From positions 62,001-126,000 of the forward strand of contig NZ_FNIB01000008.1 of the NCBI RefSeq assembly GCF_900103805.1: a DNA stretch of 64,000 nucleotides. Direction: 5' to 3'. The notes beneath the pieces were generated by a model, which searched no databases, was not told the origin of the DNA, and worked only from the letters and a program-made list of their open reading frames with translations. Numbering within the stretch: the first letter of the stretch is position 1; each line of letters starts with the position of its first letter. This document shows, one piece after another, positions 34,100 through 42,958 of the stretch. The DNA is from Cryobacterium flavum (GTDB lineage Bacteria; Actinomycetota; Actinomycetes; Actinomycetales; Microbacteriaceae). The position numbers and the translations under genes were made by a program.

Positions 34100-34897
34100 C
34101 TAGAAGAGTCCGGCGCTCTCTTTCGCCTCGAGGTACCGGTCGAGGACCAGATCAACCAACGGAGCGGGGGCGGATTCCCCCGGCAGGAGCAGCGGAGCGG
34201 TGACCAGGTCGGCGCCGACGCTCTGGGCGCGGGTCAGGTCGAAGAAGAATCCGGGAGCCACGAGATAGGTGCTGACGGTGACGTTGGCGCTCCGGAGCCG
34301 GGCCCCGGTGACGGCGCAGGCCAGTCGCGGCGTTGCGGCCGAGAGAAAGCCTACGGTGACGCGCACGCCGAGGCGCTGTTCCAGCAGGGCGCCGACCGTG
34401 CGGCAGTCGTGCACTGCGCGTGCATCGCTCGAGCCGGCGGCGGCGAGCACGATCTCCTGGCCGCGTACCCGCCTGTCGAACCCGTCGGCCAGAAGGCGCT
34501 GCACCAGCACGTCGATGAGTCGGTCGTCCGGGCCGAGCGCGCGCGATACCGTCGTCACGCGGTCGTGCTCGCGGGTCTCACGCTGGAGGTCGACGTGGAC
34601 GTGGTACCCGGCCGAGAGCAGCAGGGGCACCACGACAGCGGCGCAGTCCGGGCGTACCGCGCCAAGGCTCGCCGCGACATCCGGTTGCTGCACATCAACG
34701 AAACCCCCGGTCACAGCCAGACCGGGGCGGGCGAGGGAGACGGCTAAGACGAGAGCGGCGATGGCCGCCTGGCCGTCAGGCGAGTTGGTGCCGTGCGAGA
34801 TGGCGACGAGCGCGGCGGGCAGCGGCGGGCTGATCGCAGCGCGGCGCCCGAAGGTGCTGCGCCGTTCAGTGTCGCGCCGTTCCCCAAGCAGGGTCAT
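34100..34897 (-). CDS. sirohydrochlorin chelatase, CbiX family
   Basis: Inserts Fe2+ (or Co2+) into sirohydrochlorin in siroheme (or cobalamin) synthesis. The 265-residue protein has the two-domain CbiX layout: LVAISHGTNSPDGQAAI with a metal-ligand His, VVPLLLSAGYHVHVDL with a second His near residue 105, and a C-terminal half (IVLAAAGSSDARAVHDC, VSTYLVAPGFFFDLTRAQ). It overlaps nirD by 4 bases, placing the chelatase next to a siroheme enzyme, so iron and siroheme are the likely metal and product. Confidence 0.9.
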   Translation of the reverse strand: MTLLGERRDTERRSTFGRRAAISPPLPAALVAISHGTNSPDGQAAIAALVLAVSLARPGLAVTGGFVDVQQPDVAASLGAVRPDCAAVVVPLLLSAGYHVHVDLQRETREHDRVTTVSRALGPDDRLIDVLVQRLLADGFDRRVRGQEIVLAAAGSSDARAVHDCRTVGALLEQRLGVRVTVGFLSAATPRLACAVTGARLRSANVTVSTYLVAPGFFFDLTRAQSVGADLVTAPLLLPGESAPAPLVDLVLDRYLEAKESAGLF

Positions 34898-35280
34898 GCC
34901 GCAGCGAGTAGTTCAGTCTCGACCGCGACCTCGATATAGCCGCCGACAATGCGGGTCTCGTAGGTGTTCAGCACGAGGGTCGGGTTGGTGAAGCATTCGC
35001 CGGTACCGAGGTCGTAGACCTCTTTGTGCAGCGGTGAAGCGATGGTGGGGCGGTCTCCCTTGGACCCGACGATGCCGCGGGCCATGACGTTGGCCTCGGT
35101 GTGCGGGTCGCGGTGGTCGACGGCGTAGATCTCGGTGGGCGAGAGCAGAAATAAGGCGATCTGCTTCATGCGGATCAGTGCGGCTTCGCCCCAGCTGGGT
35201 TCCAGATCGGTCACGGCGCAGGCGCGCTCCCAGACCACTGTGGGGCGGGTCATGGTCGTTGTCATGTCGGTCATCGTCAT
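34894..35280 (-). CDS. nirD: nitrite reductase (NADH) small subunit
   Basis: Accessory subunit of assimilatory NADH-nitrite reductase, a Rieske-like fold without the full cluster ligand set. The 128-residue protein includes IALFLLSPTEIYAVDHRDPHT and a Rieske-like region (PLHKEVYDLGTGECF). The start ATG at 35280 (MTMTDMTTTMTRP) has GGGAG six bases upstream; the frame continues upstream without homology. It is transcribed divergently from nirB, which is unusual because nirB-nirD are commonly consecutive in one operon. Confidence 0.92.
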   Translation of the reverse strand: MTMTDMTTTMTRPTVVWERACAVTDLEPSWGEAALIRMKQIALFLLSPTEIYAVDHRDPHTEANVMARGIVGSKGDRPTIASPLHKEVYDLGTGECFTNPTLVLNTYETRIVGGYIEVAVETELLAAA

Positions 35281-35372
35281 GGTGCGCTCCCAGGGGGTTT
35301 CTATCGGGGGTTGTCGCGTTTGTGCGTTGGTACCACGGTAGGCGAGCCATATTTCGGCCAGTCGCCCCCTAT

Positions 35373-35390
35373 GTTTCCCCCGAGTGAAAC
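35373..35390. promoter_or_regulatory. GTTTC-N8-GAAAC palindrome, GlnR-like
   Basis: In the 230-base nirD-nirB divergent region, GTTTC and GAAAC form perfect arms with an 8-base spacer. On the minus strand it also reads TTCAC, six bases, GAAAC, close to the actinobacterial GlnR half-site pair (gTnAC-N6-GAAAC). Nitrite reductase genes are classical GlnR targets. Confidence 0.4.
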
Positions 35391-35449
35391 CCGCCTCACA
35401 GCGGGAACGCCGCACTGTGGGGCTTTCGACCAGTACGGGACACACGTGC

Positions 35450-35465
35450 GACACGAGGGTGAAAC
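35450..35465 (+). promoter_or_regulatory. second GlnR-like half-site pair near nirB
   Basis: GACAC, six bases, GAAAC, ending about 45 bases before the nirB start, agrees with gTnAC-N6-GAAAC at all but one defined position. It and the palindrome at 35373 together suggest nitrogen control of both divergent units; co-control by the NnaR-type gene at 39054 is also expected. Confidence 0.35.
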
Positions 35466-35510
35466 TGCCCCGAACTACGCTCATGATCGCCCCGCTTTGA
35501 AAGGATGCTG

Positions 35511-38210
35511 ATGCCAGCTTCTCGTGAAACCGCCTCCGCGTATTCTGCCCCAGACCCTGCGGTTCCCGCTATGGATTTGACGCACGCCGTCACATCGACG
35601 ACCCCAGCGGATGCCGCCAGCGCCGATCCAGACGCCCCGCGCCGCGTCATCGTTATCGGCGGCGGCCCGGCCGCGCACCGCCTCACCGACGCGCTGCACT
35701 CCCGCGACACCGAGCACGCCCTCTCGATCACCGTGCTGGCCGAAGAAAACCACCGACCCTACGACCGGGTCGCGCTGAGCCAGCGCCTGGCCGGCCTGAT
35801 CGACCTCACCCTCGAGCCCACGGCCCCGTGGAACAGCGAACGCATCGCGCTGCGCATCAACGAACGGGCCACAAGCATCGACCGGCTCGCCCGCACGGTC
35901 ACGACGTCGACCGGCGCGGTGCTGCAGTACGACGACCTCGTGCTCGCCACCGGTTCCAGTGCCCCCGTACCGGAGCTGCCCGGCCGCGAACATATTCGGG
36001 TGTACCGCACCCTCGACGACGTCGACGCCCTCGTCGACGAACTCGCCGCTCTAACCGCCTCACTCGGCCGCACCCCCAAGGTCGTCGTGGCCGGCGGCGG
36101 TCTGCTCGGCCTCGAAGCGGCCGGCGGACTGCACAAGCTCGGCGCCGAATCGGCCATCGTGCACTCCGGCGGCTGGCTCATGTCCGCCCAGCTCGACGAG
36201 GGCGGCGGACAGTCGCTCGGCCGGCTCATCGTTGCCCAGGGCATCGAACTGCACCTCGGCACCCGCGCCCGCACCATCCTCACCAACGACGACAACACCG
36301 CCGTGACCGGCCTGCAGCTCGGCAACGGCCGCGACATCGCCGCCGACATGGTCGTCTACGCGATCGGCATCTCGCCTCGCGACGAACTGGCCCGCGATGC
36401 CGGGCTCACCGTGGGCACCCGCGGCGGCGTCACGATCGGCAACGACTGCCGCACCAGCGACCCGAGCATCTGGGCGATCGGCGAGGTCGCCAGCTGGAAC
36501 GATCGCTGCGTGGGCCTCGTCGCCCCGGCCAACGCCATGGCCGAGGTCGTCGCCGACCGTCTGCTCGGCGGCATCGCCGAGTTCACGACCGTCGACGATG
36601 CCACCAAGCTCAAGCTGTCCGGCGTCGACGTCGCGAGCTTCGGCGACGCCCTCGCGACGACGCCCGGCTCGCTGGAAATCGTCTACGCCGACCCGGCCCG
36701 TGGGCTGTACCAAAAGCTTGTCATGACCGACGACGCCAAAACCCTGCTCGGCGGCATCTTCGTCGGTGACGCCACGCCCTACTCGGCACTCCGCCCGATG
36801 GTGGGCCGACAGCTCAGCAGCGAGCCCGCCGCCTACCTCTCAGCCGCGGGCGCCGAGGCCCCGGCTGGCGACGAACTGCCCGACGACGCCCTGGTCTGCT
36901 CCTGCAACATGGTCTCGGCCGGCGCGGTGCGAAATGCCGTTCGCGGCGACGACCACACCGATGCCTGTACCGAGCTCGGCGCGCTCAAAGTCTGCACCCG
37001 GGCCGGCACCCAGTGCGGTTCGTGCGTGCCGCTGGTCAAGAAGATCCTTGAGGCCGAGCTGACGGCATCCGGTCAAACGGTCTCGCACGCCCTGTGCGAG
37101 CACTTCGAGCTGAGCCGCCAAGAGCTGTTCGAATCGGTGCGGGTGCTGGGGCTCACGTCGAGCGACGAGATCTTCTCCCGCTTCGGCACCGGTCGTGGCT
37201 GTGATGTCTGCAAGCCAGCCGTCGGCTCCATCCTGGCCAGCCAGAACACCTCCTACATTCTTGATGCCGGCCGCGGCACCCTGCAGGACACCAACGACCG
37301 CGCCATGGCCAACATGCAGAAGGACGGCACCTACTCGGTGGTCCCCCGCATTCCGGGTGGCGAGATCACCCCGACCAAACTGGCCGTGATCGCCCAGGTC
37401 GCGCTCGACTTCGACCTGTATACCAAGATCACCGGCGGACAGCGCATCGACCTGTTCGGCGCCCGGCTGGAACAGCTGCCCGACATCTGGCGCATTTTGG
37501 TGGACGCTGGCTTCGAGTCGGGGCAGGCCTACGGCAAAGCGCTGCGCAACGTGAAGTCCTGCGTCGGCTCCACCTGGTGCCGGTTCGGCGTGCAGGATGC
37601 CGTCGGCCTCGCGATTCGGCTCGAATTGCGCTATCGCGGCCTGCGCGCGCCGCACAAGTTCAAGTTCGGGGTGTCGGGCTGCGCCCGCGAGTGCGCCGAA
37701 GCCCGGGCCAAGGACGTCGGCATTATCGCGAGCGACAACGGCTGGAACATGTACGTCGGCGGCAATGGCGGTTTTCAGCCGGCGCACGGGCAGCTGCTCG
37801 CGACCGACCTCGACGAAGAAACCCTGATCAAGTACATCGACCGCTACATGATGTACTACATTCGCACGGCCGATCGGATGCAGCGCACCGCCCGCTGGAT
37901 GGAGGACCTCGAGGGAGGCCTCGAGCACGTGCGCGACGTCGTCATCAACGACTCGCTTGGACTGGCCGAGGAGCTCGAGCAGGCCATGCTCGCCCACGTC
38001 GACAACTACGAAGACGAGTGGGCGGCGACGCTCGCCGACCCGGAACGACTGCGCCGGTTTCGTTCCTTCGTGAACGCTCCGGCCGAACCCGACCCGAGCA
38101 TCGCGCTCGTTACGGAGCGTGACCAAATAAGGCCGGCGACTCCGGCCGAACGGGCCTCGTCGAGTACTGTTCTCCTAAGTGGAAGCCGCATTCCCGTTCG
38201 AAAAGAGTAG
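35511..38210 (+). CDS. nirB: nitrite reductase (NADH) large subunit
   Basis: Siroheme enzyme reducing nitrite to ammonium. The roughly 900-residue protein has an FAD/NAD(P) reductase part (IVIGGGPAAHRLTDAL; VVVAGGGLLGLEAAGGL), two BFD-type [2Fe-2S] segments (VCSCNMVSAGAV with AGTQCGSCVPL; GRGCDVCKPAVGS), a ferredoxin-like half-domain (VVPRIPGGEITPTKLAVIAQ) and the 4Fe-4S/siroheme Cys set (KSCVGSTWCRFG; FGVSGCARECAEA). ATG at 35511 is preferred because GAAAGG is six bases upstream; the ATG at 35505 touches it. Followed by cobA and nnaR in one operon. Confidence 0.96.
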   Translation: MPASRETASAYSAPDPAVPAMDLTHAVTSTTPADAASADPDAPRRVIVIGGGPAAHRLTDALHSRDTEHALSITVLAEENHRPYDRVALSQRLAGLIDLTLEPTAPWNSERIALRINERATSIDRLARTVTTSTGAVLQYDDLVLATGSSAPVPELPGREHIRVYRTLDDVDALVDELAALTASLGRTPKVVVAGGGLLGLEAAGGLHKLGAESAIVHSGGWLMSAQLDEGGGQSLGRLIVAQGIELHLGTRARTILTNDDNTAVTGLQLGNGRDIAADMVVYAIGISPRDELARDAGLTVGTRGGVTIGNDCRTSDPSIWAIGEVASWNDRCVGLVAPANAMAEVVADRLLGGIAEFTTVDDATKLKLSGVDVASFGDALATTPGSLEIVYADPARGLYQKLVMTDDAKTLLGGIFVGDATPYSALRPMVGRQLSSEPAAYLSAAGAEAPAGDELPDDALVCSCNMVSAGAVRNAVRGDDHTDACTELGALKVCTRAGTQCGSCVPLVKKILEAELTASGQTVSHALCEHFELSRQELFESVRVLGLTSSDEIFSRFGTGRGCDVCKPAVGSILASQNTSYILDAGRGTLQDTNDRAMANMQKDGTYSVVPRIPGGEITPTKLAVIAQVALDFDLYTKITGGQRIDLFGARLEQLPDIWRILVDAGFESGQAYGKALRNVKSCVGSTWCRFGVQDAVGLAIRLELRYRGLRAPHKFKFGVSGCARECAEARAKDVGIIASDNGWNMYVGGNGGFQPAHGQLLATDLDEETLIKYIDRYMMYYIRTADRMQRTARWMEDLEGGLEHVRDVVINDSLGLAEELEQAMLAHVDNYEDEWAATLADPERLRRFRSFVNAPAEPDPSIALVTERDQIRPATPAERASSSTVLLSGSRIPVRKE

Positions 38211-38214
38211 GCAG

Positions 38215-39054
38215 ATGACAGCCCAGAGTTCCCGTACGGCTGGGTCAGTCAGCTCCAGTTCAGTAGCCGCCGGCCCAGTGACCACCGGTCCCGTCACCCT
38301 GGTGGGTGGCGGCCCCGGTGCCGCTGAACTGCTGACCGTGGCCGCGGTGACCGCCCTCGCGCAAGCGGATGTCGTGTTGTTCGACCGCCTCGCGCCGAGC
38401 GACGACCTCGCCTCCCTCGCACCCCAGGCGACGCTCATCGACGTCGGCAAACGCGCCGGCAGCCACCCGGTCTCGCAGACCGGAATCGAAGAACTCATGG
38501 TCGAGCATGCCCTCGCCGGCAAACGCGTCGTGCGGCTCAAGGGCGGCGACCCCTATGTCTTCGGTCGCGGGAGTGAAGAAGTGCTCGCCTGCCACCGCAA
38601 TGGCATCGCCGTCACCGTCATCTCCGGCGTCACGAGTGCGCTTGCGGTGCCGGCCGCGGCCGGAATCCCGCTGACCCACCGCGGCATCAGCCACGCCTTC
38701 ACCGTGATCAGCGGCCACGCACCACTCACCGACAACGAACTCGAAGGACTCACCCTGCTCGGCAGCACCATCGTGGTACTCATGGGCGTCGGCACCCTGC
38801 CGACCCTCAGTCAGGGGCTGCTCCGACACGGCATGTCGGCCGAGATGCCCGTGGCCATTATTGAACGCGGGTTCAGCGCCACCCAGCGCACCACCGTGAG
38901 CACACTGTCGGCGGTGCTGGCCGATGCCGCTGCCGCCAGCGTGCGCAGCCCCGCCGTGCTGGTCGTCGGCGAGGTCGTACGCCTCGCCTACAGCGGCGAC
39001 GCCGCCGCCGAGGACCTCGTGGCCCGAGCGGCCGAGTTTGCGGGCACCGACTGA
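38215..39054 (+). CDS. cobA: uroporphyrinogen-III C-methyltransferase
   Basis: SAM-dependent enzyme that methylates uroporphyrinogen III twice to precorrin-2, the first committed siroheme step. The 279-residue protein has only the SUMT domain: VTLVGGGPGAAELLTVAAV, VLFDRLAPSDDL, VVRLKGGDPYVFGRGSEEV, VISGVTSALAVPAAAGIPLTHRG and AIIERGFSATQRTTVSTL. No CysG-type dehydrogenase/chelatase part is fused. ATG at 38215 lies 4 bases after nirB; the stop overlaps the next gene by one base. Confidence 0.95.
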   Translation: MTAQSSRTAGSVSSSSVAAGPVTTGPVTLVGGGPGAAELLTVAAVTALAQADVVLFDRLAPSDDLASLAPQATLIDVGKRAGSHPVSQTGIEELMVEHALAGKRVVRLKGGDPYVFGRGSEEVLACHRNGIAVTVISGVTSALAVPAAAGIPLTHRGISHAFTVISGHAPLTDNELEGLTLLGSTIVVLMGVGTLPTLSQGLLRHGMSAEMPVAIIERGFSATQRTTVSTLSAVLADAAAASVRSPAVLVVGEVVRLAYSGDAAAEDLVARAAEFAGTD

Positions 39055-40250
39055 TGACGGAAACGAACGATGTACCCGCACCCGATCTGTACGTGCACCA
39101 CGTGCGCCTGCCGGGTGCCGTCGAGCCGATCGAGGTCGCGGCACCGTTTCTGCAGCCGAACCAGCTCGTGGGGTTTCGCATCGGAGTGACGAGCGATCGG
39201 CGTTCCAGCGACCTGATCGACGCCTTTGAGCGGCGCGGTGCGCGCGTTGTGCACGCGCCGACCCTGCGCATCGCGCACTCGCAGCAGGACGGCCCGCTGC
39301 TCGATGACACCCGCACCATGATCGCCGCGCGGCCCGATATTCTGCTCGCGACCACCGGTTACGGAGTGCGCCGCTGGTTCGAGGTGGCCGAGGCCGATGG
39401 TCTCGGCTCCGACCTGACCGACGCCCTGGCCGAGACGACCATCCTGGTGCGCGGGCCGAAAGCGCGTGGGGGCATTCGGGCGACCGGGCTGGGTGACTCC
39501 GGGATGAGCGATTCGGAGACGACGGCCTCGCTCGTTGACAAGGTTCTGGCCGAGTACCCGCCCGGGCTCACGATCGGAATCCAGGTGCACGGAGCCACGG
39601 ACGAACAGCAGCTCGACCGGCTGCGCGCGGTGCACGAGCGCGTGCTCGTCGTCGCGCCGTACCGGTGGATCGCCGTCGACGACACCGACGAGCGGGTGTA
39701 CAAGCTGGTCGAGGCAATCTGTGCCCGCCAGCTGGACTGCGTCACGTTTACGAGTGCGCCGGCCGTGCACGCGCTGTTCACCGCGGCGGAAGGCATGGAG
39801 GTCTACCCCGAGCTACTCAAGGCGCTGCAGACTCAGGTCTGCGCGGCAGCGGTCGGCCCGGTGACCAGTGCCCCGCTGATCGCCGCGGGGATCGCACCCA
39901 TTCAGCCGACCCGTTTTCGCATGGGCGCGCTGATTCGGCTGGTCTGCGAACACCTCGAGCAGAACATGATCGAGCGGGTCGAGACCCAGAACGGGCTCGT
40001 GCAGCTGCGCGGTTCGCTCGTGCAGGTCGGCGAGGAACGTGTGCAGCTGCCGCCGACGGCCCTCGCCATTCTGCGGGCGCTCATGCGGGCACGCGGGGCG
40101 GTCGTCTCCCGTGAGGACCTCACGCTGGCCCTGTCCGGCGACTCCGACGACCATGCCATGGAGGTCTCGCTCAGCCGGCTGCGGCAGACGCTCGGCATTC
40201 CCGGGCTGGTCGCGACGGTGGTCAAGCGCGGCTACCGCCTCAACGTCTAG
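39054..40250 (+). CDS. nnaR: NnaR-type regulator: HemD-like domain plus OmpR-type DNA-binding domain
   Basis: A 398-residue protein. Residues about 40-285 are like uroporphyrinogen-III synthase (RIGVTSDRRSSDLIDAFERRGA; VTFTSAPAVHALFTAA; VCAAAVGPVTSAPLIAAGI). Residues about 315-398 are an OmpR/PhoB winged helix (LPPTALAILRALMRARGAVV, MEVSLSRLRQTLG, VKRGYRLNV). This is the layout of NnaR, which with GlnR activates nitrate/nitrite assimilation genes in Streptomyces and mycobacteria. Cotranscription with nirB and cobA supports that role. Whether the HemD domain keeps catalytic activity is unknown. Confidence 0.88.
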   Translation: MTETNDVPAPDLYVHHVRLPGAVEPIEVAAPFLQPNQLVGFRIGVTSDRRSSDLIDAFERRGARVVHAPTLRIAHSQQDGPLLDDTRTMIAARPDILLATTGYGVRRWFEVAEADGLGSDLTDALAETTILVRGPKARGGIRATGLGDSGMSDSETTASLVDKVLAEYPPGLTIGIQVHGATDEQQLDRLRAVHERVLVVAPYRWIAVDDTDERVYKLVEAICARQLDCVTFTSAPAVHALFTAAEGMEVYPELLKALQTQVCAAAVGPVTSAPLIAAGIAPIQPTRFRMGALIRLVCEHLEQNMIERVETQNGLVQLRGSLVQVGEERVQLPPTALAILRALMRARGAVVSREDLTLALSGDSDDHAMEVSLSRLRQTLGIPGLVATVVKRGYRLNV

Positions 40251-40325
40251 CCCTCGGCGCACAGATGCCGGGCTGTTCCCGTGTGAAACACATCGGTACA
40301 GTCCGGCAGGGGTGCGGTCTGAGTC

Positions 40326-40970
40326 TTAGTCTGTCTTAAGAGCGGATGCCGCGGCATCCGTGTCAGAGTCAGTTTCGAGAGTGGGCTCAGCGTCAGCCGG
40401 GTCCTCGGGCAACTCTTCGAGCAGCCCGGGCGGCGGCGTGATCGTGACTACGCCGTTTTTCACGTCGACGCTCGGCACGATGGCCTTCACGAACGGGATC
40501 ATGACGTCGCCGGTGGGCGTTTTCACGATCAACAAGTCTTGCGCGGGCATGTGCTCGAGGCGACCGATGGTACCGATGCGCACACCGTCACGCATGACGG
40601 CGAGGCCGACCAGCTGGTGGTCGTACCAGGCGTCTTCTTCATCCGACTGCTCGGCGACGTCCGCGTCGATCCAGAGGATCGCCTTCGCGAGCGTTTCCGC
40701 CGCGCTGCGATCGACGACATCCTTGAAAAAACCGACCGCGTGCTGGTTATACCAGCGGAGCTCGACGAGTTCGATCGTCTTGCCGTGCCAGGCCGAACCG
40801 GTCGGAACCTGCAGGGTGAACACGGCGCCCGGGACGAAACGTCGTCCCGGGTCATCCGTGAACAGTTCGAGCTTGATTGCTCCCTTGAGCCCGTGAGCCT
40901 TGGTCAGGCGCCCCACCCGTAACTGCTGGGTGCGGTCCTTCTCGCTGTCGTCCACAGTTGCATCGTTCAC
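40326..40970 (-). CDS. rimM: 16S rRNA processing protein RimM
   Basis: Assists maturation of the 30S head by binding S19. The 214-residue protein has the N-terminal barrel (QLRVGRLTKAHGLKGAIKLELFTDDPGRRF), the middle VELRWYNQHAVGFFKDV and the C-terminal PRC barrel (EDAWYDHQLVGLAVM; MIPFVKAIVPSVDVKNGVVTI), then an acidic tail. The start used is GTG at 40970, four bases after khpA; no strong ribosome binding site is visible, and GTG at 40955 is an alternative. Confidence 0.93.
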   Translation of the reverse strand: MNDATVDDSEKDRTQQLRVGRLTKAHGLKGAIKLELFTDDPGRRFVPGAVFTLQVPTGSAWHGKTIELVELRWYNQHAVGFFKDVVDRSAAETLAKAILWIDADVAEQSDEEDAWYDHQLVGLAVMRDGVRIGTIGRLEHMPAQDLLIVKTPTGDVMIPFVKAIVPSVDVKNGVVTITPPPGLLEELPEDPADAEPTLETDSDTDAAASALKTD

Positions 40971-40974
40971 TGAA

Positions 40975-41211
40975 CTAGAAATCGGTGTCGACGACGTCGA
41001 CGCGAACGCGGCGACCATCGGCCAGAGCTGCAACGAGGGTGCGCAGGGCCTTGGCGGTGCGACCCGCACGACCAATGACCCGGCCGAGATCCTCGGGGTT
41101 CACACGAACCTCGAGCACCTCGCCTCTTGCAGAATTCTTTTCTGCAACGTGCACATCGTCCGGGTGATCAACGATCCCCTTGACAAGGTGTTCGAGCGCG
41201 GGAGCAAGCAA
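40975..41211 (-). CDS. khpA: KH-domain RNA-binding protein KhpA
   Basis: A 78-residue single KH-domain protein. The core is VRVNPEDLGRVIGRAGRTAKALRTLVAA with the GxxG loop as GRAG, followed by RRVRVDVVDTDF. It lies between rpsP and rimM, 3 bases after the former, the standard arrangement in Gram-positive bacteria. KhpA with KhpB influences RNA stability and cell envelope growth. Confidence 0.95.
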   Translation of the reverse strand: MLAPALEHLVKGIVDHPDDVHVAEKNSARGEVLEVRVNPEDLGRVIGRAGRTAKALRTLVAALADGRRVRVDVVDTDF

Positions 41212-41214
41212 CAG

Positions 41215-41619
41215 TTACGCCTCTTCGGTTGCTTCTGCAGCGACCTCGGGGGCCTTGGCGACCGGCTTCTCAGCCTTGGGCTTGAGAACCGGCTTCTTCT
41301 TCTCGTCAGCGACGAAAGCAGCCTTCGGTTCCTTCACCTTGACGGTGCTCTTGGCGTTCTTGTCGCCCTTGAAGATGCCCCAGTCGCCCGTGAGCTTGAG
41401 GAGTGCAGCAACCTGCTCGGTCGGCTGAGCGCCGACGCTGAGCCAGTACTGCGCACGCTCGGACTTAACCTCGATGACAGAGGGCTCCTCCGTGGGGTGG
41501 TAGATGCCGATTTCTTCGATGACACGACCGTCGCGCTTGGTGCGCGCGTCGGCAACGACAATGCGGTAGTACGGTGCACGGATCTTGCCCATGCGCTTTA
41601 GACGGATTTTGACAGCCAC
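41215..41619 (-). CDS. rpsP: 30S ribosomal protein S16 with extended C-terminus
   Basis: Small-subunit assembly protein. The first about 80 residues are the S16 core ([64 protein letters not shown]). The remaining about 50 residues are an extra tail rich in Lys, Ala and Glu (for example [18 protein letters not shown]), longer than in most bacteria. GTG start at 41619. First gene of rpsP-khpA-rimM; it is divergent from the ligase gene at 41821 across a 201-base region in which I could assign no definite promoter. Confidence 0.97.
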   Translation of the reverse strand: MAVKIRLKRMGKIRAPYYRIVVADARTKRDGRVIEEIGIYHPTEEPSVIEVKSERAQYWLSVGAQPTEQVAALLKLTGDWGIFKGDKNAKSTVKVKEPKAAFVADEKKKPVLKPKAEKPVAKAPEVAAEATEEA

Positions 41620-41820
41620 AATTCTCCAGTGTTAATTCGTTGTTTGGCGAACCTTGGGCCGTGAGCGTGGGGGCACACTCGGCATAAGCTCTATAGGATC
41701 ACGTTGCACCGAGATAGAGGGTCGGGCACAACGGATCGCGACTAATCATTGTGTCAGAGATTGCTGTCATTGTGATAATCGAACCTCAACGGCCGTCACC
41801 GGTCCACCCAAGGAGCACCC

Positions 41821-42957
41821 GTGCCACTCGACTTCGCCCGATCCGCCCGCTCGACCGTGGGCATCGAGTGGGAGGTCGCCCTCGTCGACCGCGAGACCGG
41901 CGATCTGGCAAATATCGCCGACCAGGTGCTCGACGCCCTGCGCGGTCCCGACGGTTCGGTCCACCCCACGATCACCGGTGAGCTGCTGCTCAACACGGTC
42001 GAGCTAGTGTCCGGCGTGCACGACACCGTCGGCCACGCGGTAGCGGATGTCGCCGGCCAGCTCGGTGAGGTACGTCGCGTTCTGGAAGGTCGTGAGGTGG
42101 ACGTGATCTGTAGCGGCTCGCATCCGTTTGCGCAGTGGTTTGACCAGACCATCACCGACAAGGCTCGCTATCACAAGCTCATCGACCGCACGCAGTGGTG
42201 GGGGCGCAACATGATGATCTGGGGCATTCACGTGCACGTCGGCATCGAGAACAAGGCCAAAGTGATTCCGATCATGAACGGCCTGCTCACCTATGTGCCG
42301 CACCTGCAGGCGCTCAGCGCATCGAGCCCGTTCTGGGCCGGCGTCGACACCGGCTACGCGAGCAATCGCTCGCTCATGTTCCAGCAGCTTCCAACCGCCG
42401 GCCTGCCGTGGGACCTGCCCGACTGGGACGCCTGGGAGCGTTACGTCGACGACATGGCGGTGACCGGCATCATCGAGGACGTCACCGAGGTGCGCTGGGA
42501 TATTCGCCCGTCACCGCGCTGGGGCACGATCGAGGTGCGCGTCTGCGATGGAGTCTCCACCGCCGTGGAACTCGCCGCGATCGCCGCGTTCATCCAGTGC
42601 CTGGTCGAGTGGATGTCCACCCGCCTCGACCAAGGCGAAGACGTACCGCGCATGCAGCCGTGGTTCGTGCGTGAGAACAAGTGGCGGGCGGCCCGCTATG
42701 GGCTGGGCGCCGAGATCATCCTCGATGCAATGGGCGCCGAATGCCTGGTAACGGATGACGTGCGTCGCCTCATCGAGACGCTCTCCCCCACCGCGGAGCG
42801 CCTCGGCTGCCTGCCGGAGCTGCTCGGCCTCCACCGCATCATCGACGACGGCGGCAGCTACCAGCGGCAGCTCGCCGTGGCTGCCACCCACGGCGGCAGC
42901 CTGCCCGCGGTCGTTGCGGCGCTCAGCCACGAGCTGGCCGAGGGGCTGGGCCGCTAG
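41821..42957 (+). CDS. YbdK-type carboxylate-amine ligase (glutamate-cysteine ligase GCS2 family)
   Basis: A 378-residue GCS2-family ligase, related to EgtA-like and YbdK-type enzymes that form gamma-glutamyl bonds using ATP. Motifs are STVGIEWEVALVDRETGDL at the N-terminus, ELLLNTVELVSGVHDT, WWGRNMMIWGIHVHVGI and a C-terminal WGTIEVRVCDG. YbdK proteins have weak glutamate-cysteine ligase activity and their true substrate is unsettled. GTG start. It is followed at once by the DUF2256/DUF3253 gene, one base away. Confidence 0.9.
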   Translation: MPLDFARSARSTVGIEWEVALVDRETGDLANIADQVLDALRGPDGSVHPTITGELLLNTVELVSGVHDTVGHAVADVAGQLGEVRRVLEGREVDVICSGSHPFAQWFDQTITDKARYHKLIDRTQWWGRNMMIWGIHVHVGIENKAKVIPIMNGLLTYVPHLQALSASSPFWAGVDTGYASNRSLMFQQLPTAGLPWDLPDWDAWERYVDDMAVTGIIEDVTEVRWDIRPSPRWGTIEVRVCDGVSTAVELAAIAAFIQCLVEWMSTRLDQGEDVPRMQPWFVRENKWRAARYGLGAEIILDAMGAECLVTDDVRRLIETLSPTAERLGCLPELLGLHRIIDDGGSYQRQLAVAATHGGSLPAVVAALSHELAEGLGR

Positions 42958-42958
42958 A

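Noticed and set aside
41689..41719. CTCTAT/ATAGAG inverted repeat upstream of rpsP as an S16 leader
   Set aside because: Only one six-base stem with a 19-base loop; lacks the nested stems seen before rpsB and rplS.
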